Part shown: positions 53,781 through 64,000 of the stretch, one piece after another | Position numbering within the stretch: the stretch's first letter is position 1 | Layout: each line of letters begins with the position of its first letter | Source: Cherax quadricarinatus | Lineage: Eukaryota; Arthropoda; Malacostraca; Decapoda; Parastacidae | Reading direction: 5' to 3' | NCBI RefSeq assembly: GCF_038502225.1 | Contig: NC_091298.1 | Span: 39,420,120-39,484,119 of the forward strand | DNA: 64,000 bases | Position numbers and translations under genes: made by a program | Notes under the pieces: generated by a model | What the model was told of the DNA's origin: nothing | What the model saw: the letters and a program-made list of their open reading frames with translations, nothing else | The model's database searches: none

Positions 53781-54003
53781 ATTTATATTATAATTTCCTT
53801 ACATAAATAACTGCTAAGTTCAAGTGTAGCTAAAATTATATTGTATATTTGAAGTTTATATTATAATTTCCTTACATGTGTCATTGCTAAGCTCAAGTAG
53901 CTAGGATTTATTCAAGGCAAGTTGTAATATTTACCTTTTATAAAGTGCATAATTAAATACATAATCAGTGTTATTAATTAAGCTGAATTTAATACATTGC
54001 ATC

Positions 54004-56221
54004 ATGGGTGAAAATGAGGAAATTAATGTAGATGACAAACACATGGAATTTAGAGCAAAAAAAAGCATCACTGCAAGCTAGAAAGTGTCATGTAACAAAG
54101 ACATACAATAAATGTTTGGAATTAATGAATCATGAAACTGTGAATACTGATGATTTAAAATTGTATTTAGATGCTTTAGGGAATATATATGATTCATACA
54201 AATTATATTATAAAAAATATGAAGGAGATTTGTTAGTAAATTGTGGAGATGAGACAGAAATAAATCTTATGATTAATTAGTATTATGAATTAGAAGAAAA
54301 GATTCTTTATTGTAAAAGTCAGGCTTTGAATAAATTAAAAGGTGTAAACCAGGCAGTTAATCAATCTACTCCAACAAATAATATGTCTTTGCCAAAACTC
54401 CCAGAATTATGTTTACCTGTATTTAATCCTGGAGAAAATTGGGAGGCGTTTTGATCAATTTTTAAAGCAGCTGTGCATGATAGAAGTGACCTAGCATGTG
54501 TAACTAAATTATTTTACCTCAAAGGACAGATAAAAGGAGATGCTCACATACTCATACAAGCCTTTCCCAATGTAGATGGCTCTTACAAGGAAGCAGTTGA
54601 CTTGTTGAAGGTCACTTAGGTTAATATAGAACAAAGTAGGTTGGATCTAGTGACTATCATTGTTAATTTAAAAACTCCAGATCACACTTACAAAGGTTTA
54701 CAGCAGTTTAGAGTTAAACTGGAGAGCACTCTCAAAACTTTAAGTAATAAATATAATCTGAAGGAATCAGACTGGTTATTGAGTGCCATGGTACAGAATA
54801 AATTAGGCTGTAAAACACTTGAATGGGTCACGAATAAATATCACAAGGGTTATTTTGGTCTGGAGGAAATAAGACTAGGTCTACAAGAATTAATTGTTCA
54901 GTTGCAGACCAGCCAACCAACTCATTTTAAAGATGCAACACATAATAACTCTGAGGTATCTGTCAAGTTTCACAAAGGGAAAAATTATCCCAATGTTAAT
55001 AATCAAATTTCATGCCCTAAAAAGAGTTGCATAGGTGCATATCAAGTAGCAGGAATCAGAAATAATGATTCTCCACAAGGTAAGAAGAATAAGTACCCTC
55101 CTAAGAATAGCCCAGTTAATAAGAAACCAGTCAAAGAAAGGAGAGATTGTCTCTTCTGCAAGGGTACTCATGTTTCTAAGAATTGCAATGCATACAATTC
55201 ATGGAATGATAAAGTTGAAAGATCGGAGGAACTTGACAGATGTATCAGGTGTTTGGGTAATCACAATGTAAAGGATTGTTATGCCAAATTAAACTTCTGT
55301 TATCAATGTCACAAAGGAAGACACCATATAGTCATGTGTAAAGGTCTATATGATAATGTTGATAATGATAATGTTGACAATCCTGACACAACAGTAGCTA
55401 ATGAAAAAATTGCTGCTAATGTTAATAATGATGGTTTTGCTGAAGTAGCCTTACCTGTGTTACAGGTAAAAATTGATGATAAAAGGCATAAATCAAAAAA
55501 TGTAACTGCATTATTGGACCAGGGATCCCAGCGTACTTTCATAAAACGTAAATGTCTTGATGGTATGAAAGTACAGATGGGAGATCCCACAACTTTAAAA
55601 TTATCTTGTTTTCTCTAGGATAAAAGGGCTCAATTGTATGACACTGTTTATGTAACTCAGGTTAGGCAATGAGAAAAAACGTGTTAATGCAGTAATTGTA
55701 GATAGACTTCCAGAGAAATTATCTGCAGTAGGACTTAGTAAAGCTACAGAAAGACTCTCACATAATGTAAATTTAGCACCTTCTGGTGTAAGTGATGATT
55801 CTGTAGGCCCAATAAATATTTTGACAGGTAGTGACTATTATGCCTCCTTTGTAAAGGGTATGGTAAAGAAATGTGGTGTCACCCTTTTGAAGACTGTTGG
55901 AGGCCATGTAATGTATGGTAGGATTCCTCGTAATAATAATTCATGACTAGAGGAAACTGCAAATACCATAACTGTGTGTCTTACTCATGAAGTTGTACCC
56001 CAGTATAATTCTTCCATAGAGGATGGTGTTGAGCCAGTGCATAAATTGTGGGAATTAGACAGCATTAGAATAAATGTAAATGAAGAAAGTCCAGACGATT
56101 CTTTTACTCAGGAGCAGTACCTGAAAGATGTAAAATTTGAATCTGGACAATACTGGGTACGACTTCCGTGGAGACTGAACCATCCAGAATTGCCCACTAA
56201 TTACAGAATGGCATATTTTAT
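54004..56221 (+). pseudogene. BEL/Pao gag and protease, with stops
   Basis: Start ATG at 54,004 (MGENEEINVDDKHME). A frameshift in an A8 run near 54,055 is followed by the main frame ASLQARKCHVTKTYNKCLEL. In-frame stops lie at 54,278, about 54,453 and about 54,617. The gag domain shows LPKLPELCLPVFNPGENWEA, LFYLKGQIKGDAHILIQAFP (DUF1759-type), and Cys-rich knuckles CLFCKGTHVSKNC, CIRCLGNHNVKDC and CYQCHKGRHHIVMC. The protease follows (VTALLDQGSQRTFIKRKCLD, catalytic Asp in LLDQGS). More frameshifts occur near 55,620 and 55,950. The sequence ends at HPELPTNYRMA (56,214), where a LINE is inserted. BEL order gag-PR-RT-RH-IN is maintained across it. Confidence 0.88.
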
Positions 56222-57072
56222 TTAGAAATTTTAGCATACAAACAGAGGTACAAAAAATACAGGTAAGAGCAGCATGCCAAAGCCACTTATATGCATAGCA
56301 TTACGGGCTGGCTTAAAATTAACTTAAGATTAACTAAGCAATGATGAAATCAGTGATAAGACATTATTGTAAACAGATAACTATAAAATACAAATGAGTA
56401 TGGATGTTTTGTATGGTGAGTAGGTTGAGTGTTTTGAATATTGGTGGAGTGTGCTGCCTGTAGTGAGAATTTGTTATCATTCTAACTGCAGCCTTTTGTT
56501 GGGTAATTAGTGGTCTGAGATGGTTAGTTGTTGTTGAGCCCCATGCACAAATTCCATAGGTGAGATAGGGGTAAATAAGAGAGTGATAAAGGGCCAGGAG
56601 GGCTGACTGTGGAACATAGTACCGTATCTTCGATAGTATGCCTACAGTCTTGGAAATTTTCTTAGAAATTTGTTGTATATGTGTATGAAATTTGAGTCTA
56701 TTATCGAGGTGGATTCCTAAGAATTTTCCCTCTGTTAGCTTTGTGATAGGTGATCCGTTTATCGTTATGTTAAGAGGTACATCTGTAGCTCTCCTACCAA
56801 ACTGAATGAAGTAGGTTTTGTCAATGTTTAGTGTAAGTTTGTTAGTCCTCATCCAGGTAGATATTTTCTGTAATTCGGTGTTTACAGTATTGGCTAGCGT
56901 GACTGGGCTCGGGTGAGAGAAGACGTATGTGGTGTCATCTGCAAAAAGTGTGGGTTTGAGTAATTGCGAAGCATTTGGTAGGTCATTTATGTATAGGAGA
57001 AAGAGAAGAGGGCCAAGGACACTTCCCTGTGGGACACCAACTGTAATTGGTTGTGCGGAAGAGCTTGCCCCA

Positions 57073-60000
57073 TTTTTTTTTTTTTTTTTTATTATCACAC
57101 TGGCCGATTCCCACCAAGGCAGGGTGGCCCGAAAAAGAAAAACTTTCACCATCATTCACTCCATCACTGTCTTGCCAGAAGGGTGCTTTACACTACAGTT
57201 TTTAAACTGCAACATTAACACCCCTCCTTCAGAGTGCAGGCACTGTACTTCCCATCTCCAGGACTCAAGTCCGGCCTGCCGGTTTCCCTGAATCCCTTCA
57301 TAAATGTTACTTTGCTCACACTCCAACAGCACGTCAAGTATTAAAAACCATTTGTCTCCATTCACTCCTATCAAACACGCTCACGCATGCCTGCTGGAAG
57401 TCCAAGCCCCTCGCACACAAAACCTCCTTTACCCCCTCCCTCCAACCCTTCCTAGGCCGACCCCTACCCCGCCTTCCTTCCACTACAGACTGATACACTC
57501 TTGAAGTCATTCTGTTTCGCTCCATTCTCTCTACATGTCCGAACCACCTCAACAACCCTTCCTCAGCCCTCTGGACAACAGTTTTGGTAATCCCGCACCT
57601 CCTCCTAACTTCCAAACTACGAATTCTCTGCATTATATTCACACCACACATTGCCCTCAGACATGACATCTCCACTGCCTCCAGCCTTCTCCTCGCTGCA
57701 ACATTCATCACCCACGCTTCACACCCATATAAGAGCGTTGGTAAAACTATACTCTCATACATTCCCCTCTTTGCCTCCAAGGACAAAGTTCTTTGTCTCC
57801 ACAGACTCCTAAGTGCACCACTCACTCTTTTTCCCTCATCAATTCTATGATTCACCTCATCTTTCATAGACCCATCCGCTGACACGTCCACTCCCAAATA
57901 TCTGAATACGTTCACCTCCTCCATACTCTCTCCCTCCAATCTGATATTCAATCTTTCATCACCTAATCTTTTTGTTATCCTCATAACCTTACTCTTTCCT
58001 GTATTCACCTTTAATTTTCTTCTTTTGCACACCCTACCAAATTCATCCACCAATCTCTGCAACTTCTCTTCAGAATCTCCCAAGAGCACAGTGTCATCGG
58101 CAAAGAGCAGCTGTGACAACTCCCACTTTGTGTGTGATTCTTTATCTTTTAACTCCACGCCTCTTGCCAAGACCCTCGCATTTACTTCTCTTACAACCCC
58201 ATCTATAAATATATTAAACAACCACGGTGACATCACACATCCTTGTCTAAGGCCTACTTTTACTGGGAAAAAATTTCCCTCTTTCCTACATACTCTAACT
58301 TGAGCCTCACTATCCTCGTAAAAACTCTTCACTGCTTTCAGTAACCTACCTCCTACACCATACACTTGCAACATCTGCCACATTGCCCCCCTATCCACCC
58401 TGTCATACGCCTTTTCCAAATCCATAAATGCCACAAAGACCTCTTTAGCCTTATCTAAATACTGTTCACTTATATGTTTCACTGTAAACACCTGGTCCAC
58501 ACACCCCCTACCTTTCCTAAAGCCTCCTTGTTCATCTGCTATCCTATTCTCCGTCTTACTCTTAATTCTTTCAATTATAACTCTACCATACACTTTACCA
58601 GGTACACTCAACAGACTTATCCCCCTATAATTTTTGCACTCTCTTTTATCCCCTTTGCCTTTATACAAAGGAACTATGCATGCTCTCTGCCAATCCCTAG
58701 GTACCTTACCCTCTTCCATACATTTATTAAATAATTGCACCAACCACTCCAAAACTATATCCCCACCTGCTTTTAACATTTCTATCTTTATCCCATCAAT
58801 CCCGGCTGCCTTACCCCCTTTCATTTTACCTACTGCCTCACGAACTTCCCCCACACTCACAACTGGCTCTTCCTCACTCCTACAAGATGTTATTCCTCCT
58901 TGCCCTATACACGAAATCACAGCTTCCCTATCTTCATCAACATTTAACAATTCCTCAAAATATTCCTTCCATCTTCCCAATACCTCTACCTCTCCATTTA
59001 ATAACTCTCCTCTCCTATTTTTAACTGACAAATCCATTTGTTCTCTAGGCTTTCTTAACTTGTTAATCTCACTCCAAAACTTTTTCTTATTTTCAACAAA
59101 ATTTGTTGATAACATCTCACCCACTCTCTCATTTGCTCTCTTTTTACATTGCTTCACCACTCTCTTAACTTCTCTCTTTTTCTCCATATACTCTTCCCTC
59201 CTTGCATCACTTCTACTTTGTAAAAACTTCTCATATGCTAACTTTTTCTCCCTTACTACTCTCTTTACATCATCATTCCACCAATCGCTCCTCTTCCCTC
59301 CTGCACCCACTTTCCTGTAACCACAAACTTCTGCTGAACACTCTAACACTACATTTTTAAACCTACCCCATACCTCTTCGACCCCATTGCCTATGCTCTC
59401 ATTAGCCCATCTATCCTCCAATAGCTGTTTATATCTTACCCTAACTGCCTCCTCTTTTAGTTTATAAACCTTCACCTCTCTCTTCCCTGATGCTTCTATT
59501 CTCCTTGTATCCCATCTACCTTTTACTCTCAGTGTAGCTACAACTAGAAAGTGATCTGATATATCTGTGGCCCCTCTATAAACATGTACATCCTGAAGTC
59601 TACTCAACAGTCTTTTATCTACCAATACATAATCCAACAAACTACTGTCATTTCGCCCTACATCATATCGTGTATACTTATTTATCCTCTTTTTCTTAAA
59701 ATATGTATTACCTATAACTAAACCCCTTTCTATACAAAGTTCAATCAAAGGGCTCCCATTATCATTTACACCTGGCACCCCAAACTTACCTACCACACCC
59801 TCTCTAAAAGTTTCTCCTACTTTAGCATTCAAGTCCCCTACCACAATTACTCTCTCACTTGGTTCAAAGGCTCCTATACATTCACTTAACATCTCCCAAA
59901 ATCTCTCTCTCTCCTCTGCATTCCTCTCTTCTCCAGGTGCATACACGCTTATTATGACCCACTTCTCGCATCCAACCTTTACTTTAATCCACATAATTCT

Positions 60001-60670
60001 TGAATTTACACATTCATATTCTCTTTTCTCCTTCCATAACTGATCATTTAACATTACTGCTACCCCTTCCTTTGCTCTAACTCTCTCAGATACTCCAGAT
60101 TTAATCCCATTTATTTCCCCCCACTGAAACTCTCCTACCCCCTTCAGCTTTGTTTCGCTTAGGGCCAGGACATCCAACTTCTTTTCATTCATAACATCAG
60201 CAATCATCTGTTTCTTGTCATCCGCACTACATCCACGCACATTTAAGCAACCCAGTTTTATAAAGTTTTTCTTCTTCTCTTTTTTAGTAATTGTATACAG
60301 GAGAAGGGGTTACTAGCCCATTGCTCCCGGCATTTTAGTCGCCTCATACGACACGCATGGCTTACGGAGGACAGATTCTTTTCCACTTCCCCATGGACAA
60401 TAGAAGAAATAAAAAAGAACAAGAGCTATTTAGAAAAAGGAGAAAAACCTAGATGTATGTATATATATATATGCATGTGCGTGTCTGTGAAGTGTGACCA
60501 AAGTGTAAGTAGGAGTAGCAAGATATCCCTGTTATCTTAGCGTGTTTATGAGACAGAAAAAGAAACCAGCAATCCTACCATCATGCAAAACAGTTACAGG
60601 TTTTTGTTTCACAGTCATCTGGCAGGACGGTAGTACTTCCCTGGGTGGTTGCTGTCTACCAACCTACTAC
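57073..60670 (-). mobile_element. Full-length RTE LINE R4
   Basis: About 3.6 kb on the minus strand. The 5' leader starts GTAGTAGGTTGGTAGACAGC, then comes one long reading frame, a ~240-bp 3' UTR with GGGCCACCCTGCCTTGGTGG, GGCCAGTGTGATAAT and an A18 tail. It splits the RT of the surrounding LINE between LSNRSQYV and NGASSS. No clear target duplication was found. It is the only copy of this family here with both ends. Confidence 0.92.
57334..60240 (-). CDS. Intact RTE LINE polyprotein: EEP endonuclease + reverse transcriptase
   Basis: 968 codons without a stop, taking a GTG at 60,240 as nominal start. The frame is open further 5' (FIKLGCLNVRGCSADDKKQM) back to a TAA, without an ATG. The first ATG is at 60,207, which would cut into the first endonuclease strand, so translation may use a non-AUG codon. 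Endonuclease: LDVLALSETKLKG, IMWIKVKVGCEKWVIISVYA, VIVVGDLNAKVGE, SLLDYVLVDKRL and GATDISDHFLVVAT. RT: GGKAAGIDGIKIEML, VPLYKGKGDKRECKNYRGIS, FVAFMDLEKAYDRVDRGAMW, GLRQGCVMSPWLFNIFIDG and LLFADDTVLLGDSEEKLQRL (FADD about residue 713). The C-terminus has RRGRGRPRKGWREGVKEVLC. Every catalytic block is present, so this copy may be competent. Single-ORF EEP-RT architecture suggests RTE clade. Confidence 0.92.
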   Translation of the reverse strand: MRGCSADDKKQMIADVMNEKKLDVLALSETKLKGVGEFQWGEINGIKSGVSERVRAKEGVAVMLNDQLWKEKREYECVNSRIMWIKVKVGCEKWVIISVYAPGEERNAEERERFWEMLSECIGAFEPSERVIVVGDLNAKVGETFREGVVGKFGVPGVNDNGSPLIELCIERGLVIGNTYFKKKRINKYTRYDVGRNDSSLLDYVLVDKRLLSRLQDVHVYRGATDISDHFLVVATLRVKGRWDTRRIEASGKREVKVYKLKEEAVRVRYKQLLEDRWANESIGNGVEEVWGRFKNVVLECSAEVCGYRKVGAGGKRSDWWNDDVKRVVREKKLAYEKFLQSRSDARREEYMEKKREVKRVVKQCKKRANERVGEMLSTNFVENKKKFWSEINKLRKPREQMDLSVKNRRGELLNGEVEVLGRWKEYFEELLNVDEDREAVISCIGQGGITSCRSEEEPVVSVGEVREAVGKMKGGKAAGIDGIKIEMLKAGGDIVLEWLVQLFNKCMEEGKVPRDWQRACIVPLYKGKGDKRECKNYRGISLLSVPGKVYGRVIIERIKSKTENRIADEQGGFRKGRGCVDQVFTVKHISEQYLDKAKEVFVAFMDLEKAYDRVDRGAMWQMLQVYGVGGRLLKAVKSFYEDSEAQVRVCRKEGNFFPVKVGLRQGCVMSPWLFNIFIDGVVREVNARVLARGVELKDKESHTKWELSQLLFADDTVLLGDSEEKLQRLVDEFGRVCKRRKLKVNTGKSKVMRITKRLGDERLNIRLEGESMEEVNVFRYLGVDVSADGSMKDEVNHRIDEGKRVSGALRSLWRQRTLSLEAKRGMYESIVLPTLLYGCEAWVMNVAARRRLEAVEMSCLRAMCGVNIMQRIRSLEVRRRCGITKTVVQRAEEGLLRWFGHVERMERNRMTSRVYQSVVEGRRGRGRPRKGWREGVKEVLCARGLDFQQACVSVFDRSEWRQMVFNT

Positions 60671-61402
60671 ACATATTGGCTTCTGTTGCTGAGGTAAGAC
60701 TTGAGGTAGTTGAGGGAGTGCCCTCTAATACCACAGTGTGACAATTTTACGTGGAGCAAGTCATGGTCAACTGTATCAAAAGCTTTACGTAAGTCAATGA
60801 AGATCCCCAGTGGGACTTCTTTTTTCTCTATTGCAGTGTATATATGTTCTAGCATGTGTATAATAGCATCATTAGTATTTTTATTAGGCCTGAATCCAAA
60901 TTGGCAGGGGTTGAGAATGTTATGGGAGATGAGGTAGGAGTAGATTCGTTTATGAATTAATTTTTCGAAGATTTTTGAGAGAGGGTGTAAATTGGATATT
61001 TGCCTATAGTTATTCAACTCTGTTTGGTCTCCTTCTTTATGGATCGGGGTGACCCTTGCTATTTTGAGAACTGTAGGGAAGGTGGAGGATTCAATGGATT
61101 TGTTAAAGAGTGTTGCAATGATTGGTGATAGTACTTGTGACGCTTTTTTGTATATAAAGGGTGGTAAGGTATTTAAATCTCCTGCCTTGTTTTTCAGTGC
61201 GTTGATAATAAGGGAGACTTCGTATGGGTTAGTCAGAGCTAGGAACAGTGTGTTCGGGTAGTTGCCAGTGAGGTAGTCATTTGGTGGGGTATCTGAGCTT
61301 GGGATATTATTGGCAAGGTTTTGGCCTATAGTGGAGAAGAAATCATTGAGTCTGTTTGCTGTTTTTGTTGGTGGTAGTTGGGGTTCATCTGATTTTGGCA
61401 GT

Positions 61403-64000
61403 TAAAGGCTCAGCTCCACAAACTGAGTAAGACACCAGAATTGTTAACTGCCTATAATGATATAATTGCTGAGCAGTTAATTAATAAATTTATAGAAGAG
61501 GTACCTCCTGAGCAAGCCAAAATTTATAGTGACTATTTACCACATCACGGAGTGAAGAAGGATTCTAAGACCACTCCTCTGAGAATTGTGTTTAATTGTA
61601 GTGCCAGGAGTAACAAAAATGTACCTAGTTTAAATGACTGTTTGATGACAGGTCCGTCATCGACGGAAAAATTAGGAGATATCTTATTAAATTTCAGAGT
61701 GAAGCACTATGCCTTTACGGCTGACATAAGTAAAGCTTTCCTAAGAGTGGGTTTACAAGAGGCTGACCGGGATTGTACCTGCTTCTTATGGCCTGAGAAT
61801 CCTATTGACCCACTTAGCCCTCTGAAAACCTTTCGCTTTAGGAGCGTACTATTTGGTGCTACATCCAGTCTGTTCCTACTTCAAGCGAGGATAAATGCAC
61901 ACCTTAAATGTACGGGAAGTCCATTGAGTAAAGTAATGAGCAAACAATTTTATGTGGACAATTTCCTGGGTGTGATGTCAACTGAAGAGGAACTGTTAAT
62001 GACTTATGGAGAGGCTAATAAAATAATGCAGAGTGCAAATATGCCTCTGAGAGAATGGAATAGTAATTCGTCCAAATTGAAGGACAAAATAAGTAAAGAT
62101 TACCCTGGAGATGAAGTGCCAAAATGTAGTAACGTATTGGGTTTAAATTGGGATACTGAGAGAGATTTGTTAATGTTAAAACCTAATAATTACAGTATGC
62201 CCAATAAATTAACTAAGAGAGTTTTGCTTGCTGAAGTTTCCAAATGCTTTGATCCACTAGGTTTAGTGTCACCCCTTACTATAAGAGGGAAATTATTAAT
62301 TCAGGAAGCATGGAGACTTAAATGTGCTTGGGATGAAATTCTACCTAAGGAATTCATTAACAGGTGGGATGAATTAATTGGTGATTATGAAAAAATTCCA
62401 ATTTTGGAGTTCCCATGCCAGGTGGCCAATCCAAATGGGAAAAATGTACTCCACATTTTTTGTGATGCTTCAAAATTGTCATATGGAGCAGTTGCTTATC
62501 TTCAATGTAATAGCGTTATTTCTCTTGTTATGTCTAAGGCTAAAGTGTCTCCAATTAAATCATGTACCTTACCTCAATTGGAATTAAGAGCCATTTATGT
62601 AGGTGTCAAATTAGCTAATTATATAAGAAATAAGTTGCAGGAGATAAATATTAGCGACACTGTAATTTGGTCTGATAATGAGGCATCCTTACAATGGATT
62701 CGTAATGGAAACAGTAAAATTGTGTACGTACAAAACAGAGTCGCTGAAATTAATCAGATGCAAGAGAAGTATAATAGTTTGGGTCAGCATATGTTAACAT
62801 TTAATCATATATCTGGTGAGGAGAATCCAGCTGATTTCTTGTCTCGAGGTTTACCGTATGCTAAATTTGTAAATGCTGTATCATGGTTTAAAGGACCGAG
62901 CTGGTTGGTAAATAAAGCTAATTGGCCTGTACAAAAGGCGTATATTGCTCCTGTTGAAATTACTGTGACCACCGCTCCAGTAGTTTGTCCTTCCTTGGCC
63001 ATTGATATAAATAGATATTCTTCTTTACCCAAACTAATCAATATAACTAAATTGGTGTTTAAATTTCTAAACAAGATGAATATTTCATATAAGTTTTCAC
63101 ATCCTCTTGAATATTGGATAAAGAGGGTACAGGAGGAAATCTATAGAAATGAGATTAAATTGATGATGGAAAGAAAAATTGTGAAAGGTTCTATAATAGA
63201 GAAATTGGGGCTGTATTTAGAGAACATTGTAATTAGGTGCAGAGGTAGGTTACAAAATGCTGAATTGGGTGATTATGCTAAACACCCTATCTTACTGCCC
63301 AAAACTCATCATCTAACAAATTTGATTGTTCTAAATGCCCATAAAAATGTAATACAAGATACCTTAAATTGTATCAGGGAAACTCTGGATTCCACAAGGA
63401 CGGCAAAGTGTAAAAAGGGTGATTAAATCTTGTGTAATATGTCGCCGTGTGGTTGCCAGATCCTATATGTACCCAGGTCCTCCACCATTGCCAAAGGAGT
63501 GTGTACAATTAGTGAAACCATTTGATGTAACAGGTGTAGACTATAGTGGTCCAATAATTTTAACAGGTACGTCAAATGGTGTTCCACTGAAAGTGTATAT
63601 TTGTTTGTCCACCTGTACTGCTACTAGGGCAGTTCATTTAGAAGTGGCACAGGACTTGTCTGCAGAACAGTTTATACAGCTGTTTCGAAAATTTGCAGCT
63701 AGGAGATCCTGTCCGAGGATGATGATTTCGGATATTGCCACAAATTTTGTAGCATGTGCTCAACACTTGATAGAATTAAATAATAGTAATGATGTTCAAT
63801 CTCTGCTAACCCAGCGAGGGTGTACCTGGAAATTTATTATTCCTAGAGCCCCTTGGCAGGGGGGGGGCTGTACGAAAGACTGATAGACACAGTGAAGAGG
63901 TGTCTCCACAAAGTACTACACCGGAAGAGAATTAATTTGGAAGAATTCCGTGCAGTGTTAGTGCAGGCAGAAAATCGTATAAATAATAGGCCTCTCTCGT
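61403..64000 (+). pseudogene. BEL/Pao RT, RNase H and integrase, running off the window
   Basis: Resumes at LKAQLHKLSKTPELLTAYND. The RT shows IYSDYLPHHGVKKDSKTTPL, RIVFNCSARSNKNVPSLNDC, YAFTADISKAFLRVGLQEAD, FRFRSVLFGATSSLFLLQA and KQFYVDNFLGVMST (YVDN, a form common in Pao-type RTs). RNase H/DUF1759-like: VLHIFCDASKLSYGAVAYLQ, TLPQLELRAIYVGVKLANYI and SDNEASLQWIR. Integrase: zinc end LPKTHHLTNLIVLNAHKNVI / CVICRR, DVTGVDYSGPI, MISDIATNFVA (Ile where Asn is usual) and PWQGG. Frameshifts lie at about 63,380 (REN/LWIPQGRQ) and in a G9 run near 63,860; the frame after it reads YERLIDTVKRCLHKVLHRKR to NRPLS at the edge. 61,441-63,426 is otherwise open. Confidence 0.9.

Larger units (their letters stand above)
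56222..61402 (-). mobile_element. Jockey/CR1-like LINE inserted in BEL pol, itself split by RTE R4
   Basis: Minus-strand LINE with the RT in two parts. Part one (61,402-60,671) covers the linker to NNYRQISNLHPLSKIFEKLI, CQFGFRPNKNTNDAI, GIFIDLRKAFDTVDHDLL and LSNRSQYV. Part two (57,072-56,364) covers [35 protein letters not shown] and a C-terminus to [12 protein letters not shown]. It is 5'-truncated (no endonuclease). The 3' end holds the motif GCCCGTAATGCTATGCATAT / AAGTGGCTTTGGCATG. A short target repeat (TGGCA) is possible. The BEL sequence resumes at about 61,403. Confidence 0.82.

Noticed and set aside
54032..54280. Small free-standing host gene of 82 codons
   Set aside because: Same frame continues after the stop into BEL gag sequence; it is a broken gag start.
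1..64000. tRNA or rRNA genes and bacterial-type operators, terminators or ribosome-binding sites
   Set aside because: Looked for cloverleaf and rRNA-like blocks by eye and saw none I could support; bacterial signals do not apply to this sequence. A tRNAscan-SE run would be decisive.

Overview
This window comes from a eukaryotic, metazoan nuclear genome, most likely a malacostracan (decapod) crustacean. The decapod call is an inference. It rests on very dense nested retroelements, several Penelope-like elements, long (TTA)n, (TG)n and (CTGT)n microsatellites, and repeat motifs I recognise as common in decapod sequence. I see no bacterial operons, no rRNA, no confident tRNA and no CRISPR array. 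The only convincing host gene is a VMA21-like V-ATPase assembly factor (47,800-48,132, minus strand). Almost everything else is mobile DNA, and gene order is a record of successive insertions.

Left part (1-13 kb): a CR1/L2-type LINE on the minus strand with an RRM-like ORF1 (1-3,945); a (TG)n tract; an internally deleted BEL/Pao fragment (4.75-5.57 kb); a decayed Gypsy element with LTR remnants (5.67-9.29 kb); a second Gypsy pol hit by a SINE with a 13-bp target-site duplication (9.29-10.71 kb); and a decayed I-clade LINE with an RNase H domain (11.64-13.02 kb).

Middle (13-37 kb): a cluster of CR1 LINEs. Their ORF1 encodes an SGNH/GDSL-type esterase domain and their ORF2 an EEP nuclease plus reverse transcriptase. 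Two plus-strand copies (A, B) lie end to end, facing minus-strand pieces (C, D, E). Copies A and B are interrupted by Penelope-like elements (PLEs) with target duplications, a piggyBac-type element with TTAA ends and another insertion. One PLE keeps a long RT plus GIY-YIG reading frame. An RTE-type LINE and a Tigger/pogo-like remnant follow.

Nested block (37.2-45.7 kb): a non-autonomous piggyBac-like element is split by a short RTE-derived element. That element is split by a larger piggyBac with a recognisable transposase. The transposase is in turn split by another RTE LINE, exactly at its Asp-Asn-Trp/Tyr catalytic motif. A large palindrome of two piggyBac relics closes the block.

Right part (46-64 kb): more piggyBac-like non-autonomous elements surround VMA21, followed by an AGTC-type minisatellite and a 100-N assembly gap. 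A degenerate BEL/Pao retrotransposon then runs off the right edge. It is split by a 5'-truncated RTE and by a Jockey/CR1-like LINE that itself contains a full-length RTE with an open 968-codon reading frame.

The most notable pattern is five PLE insertions, from three related sequence families, built as fold-back palindromes with a short unpaired right tail. All three families share a hammerhead-ribozyme-like core (CTGANGA, hairpin, GAAAC, then a distal GTGTC).
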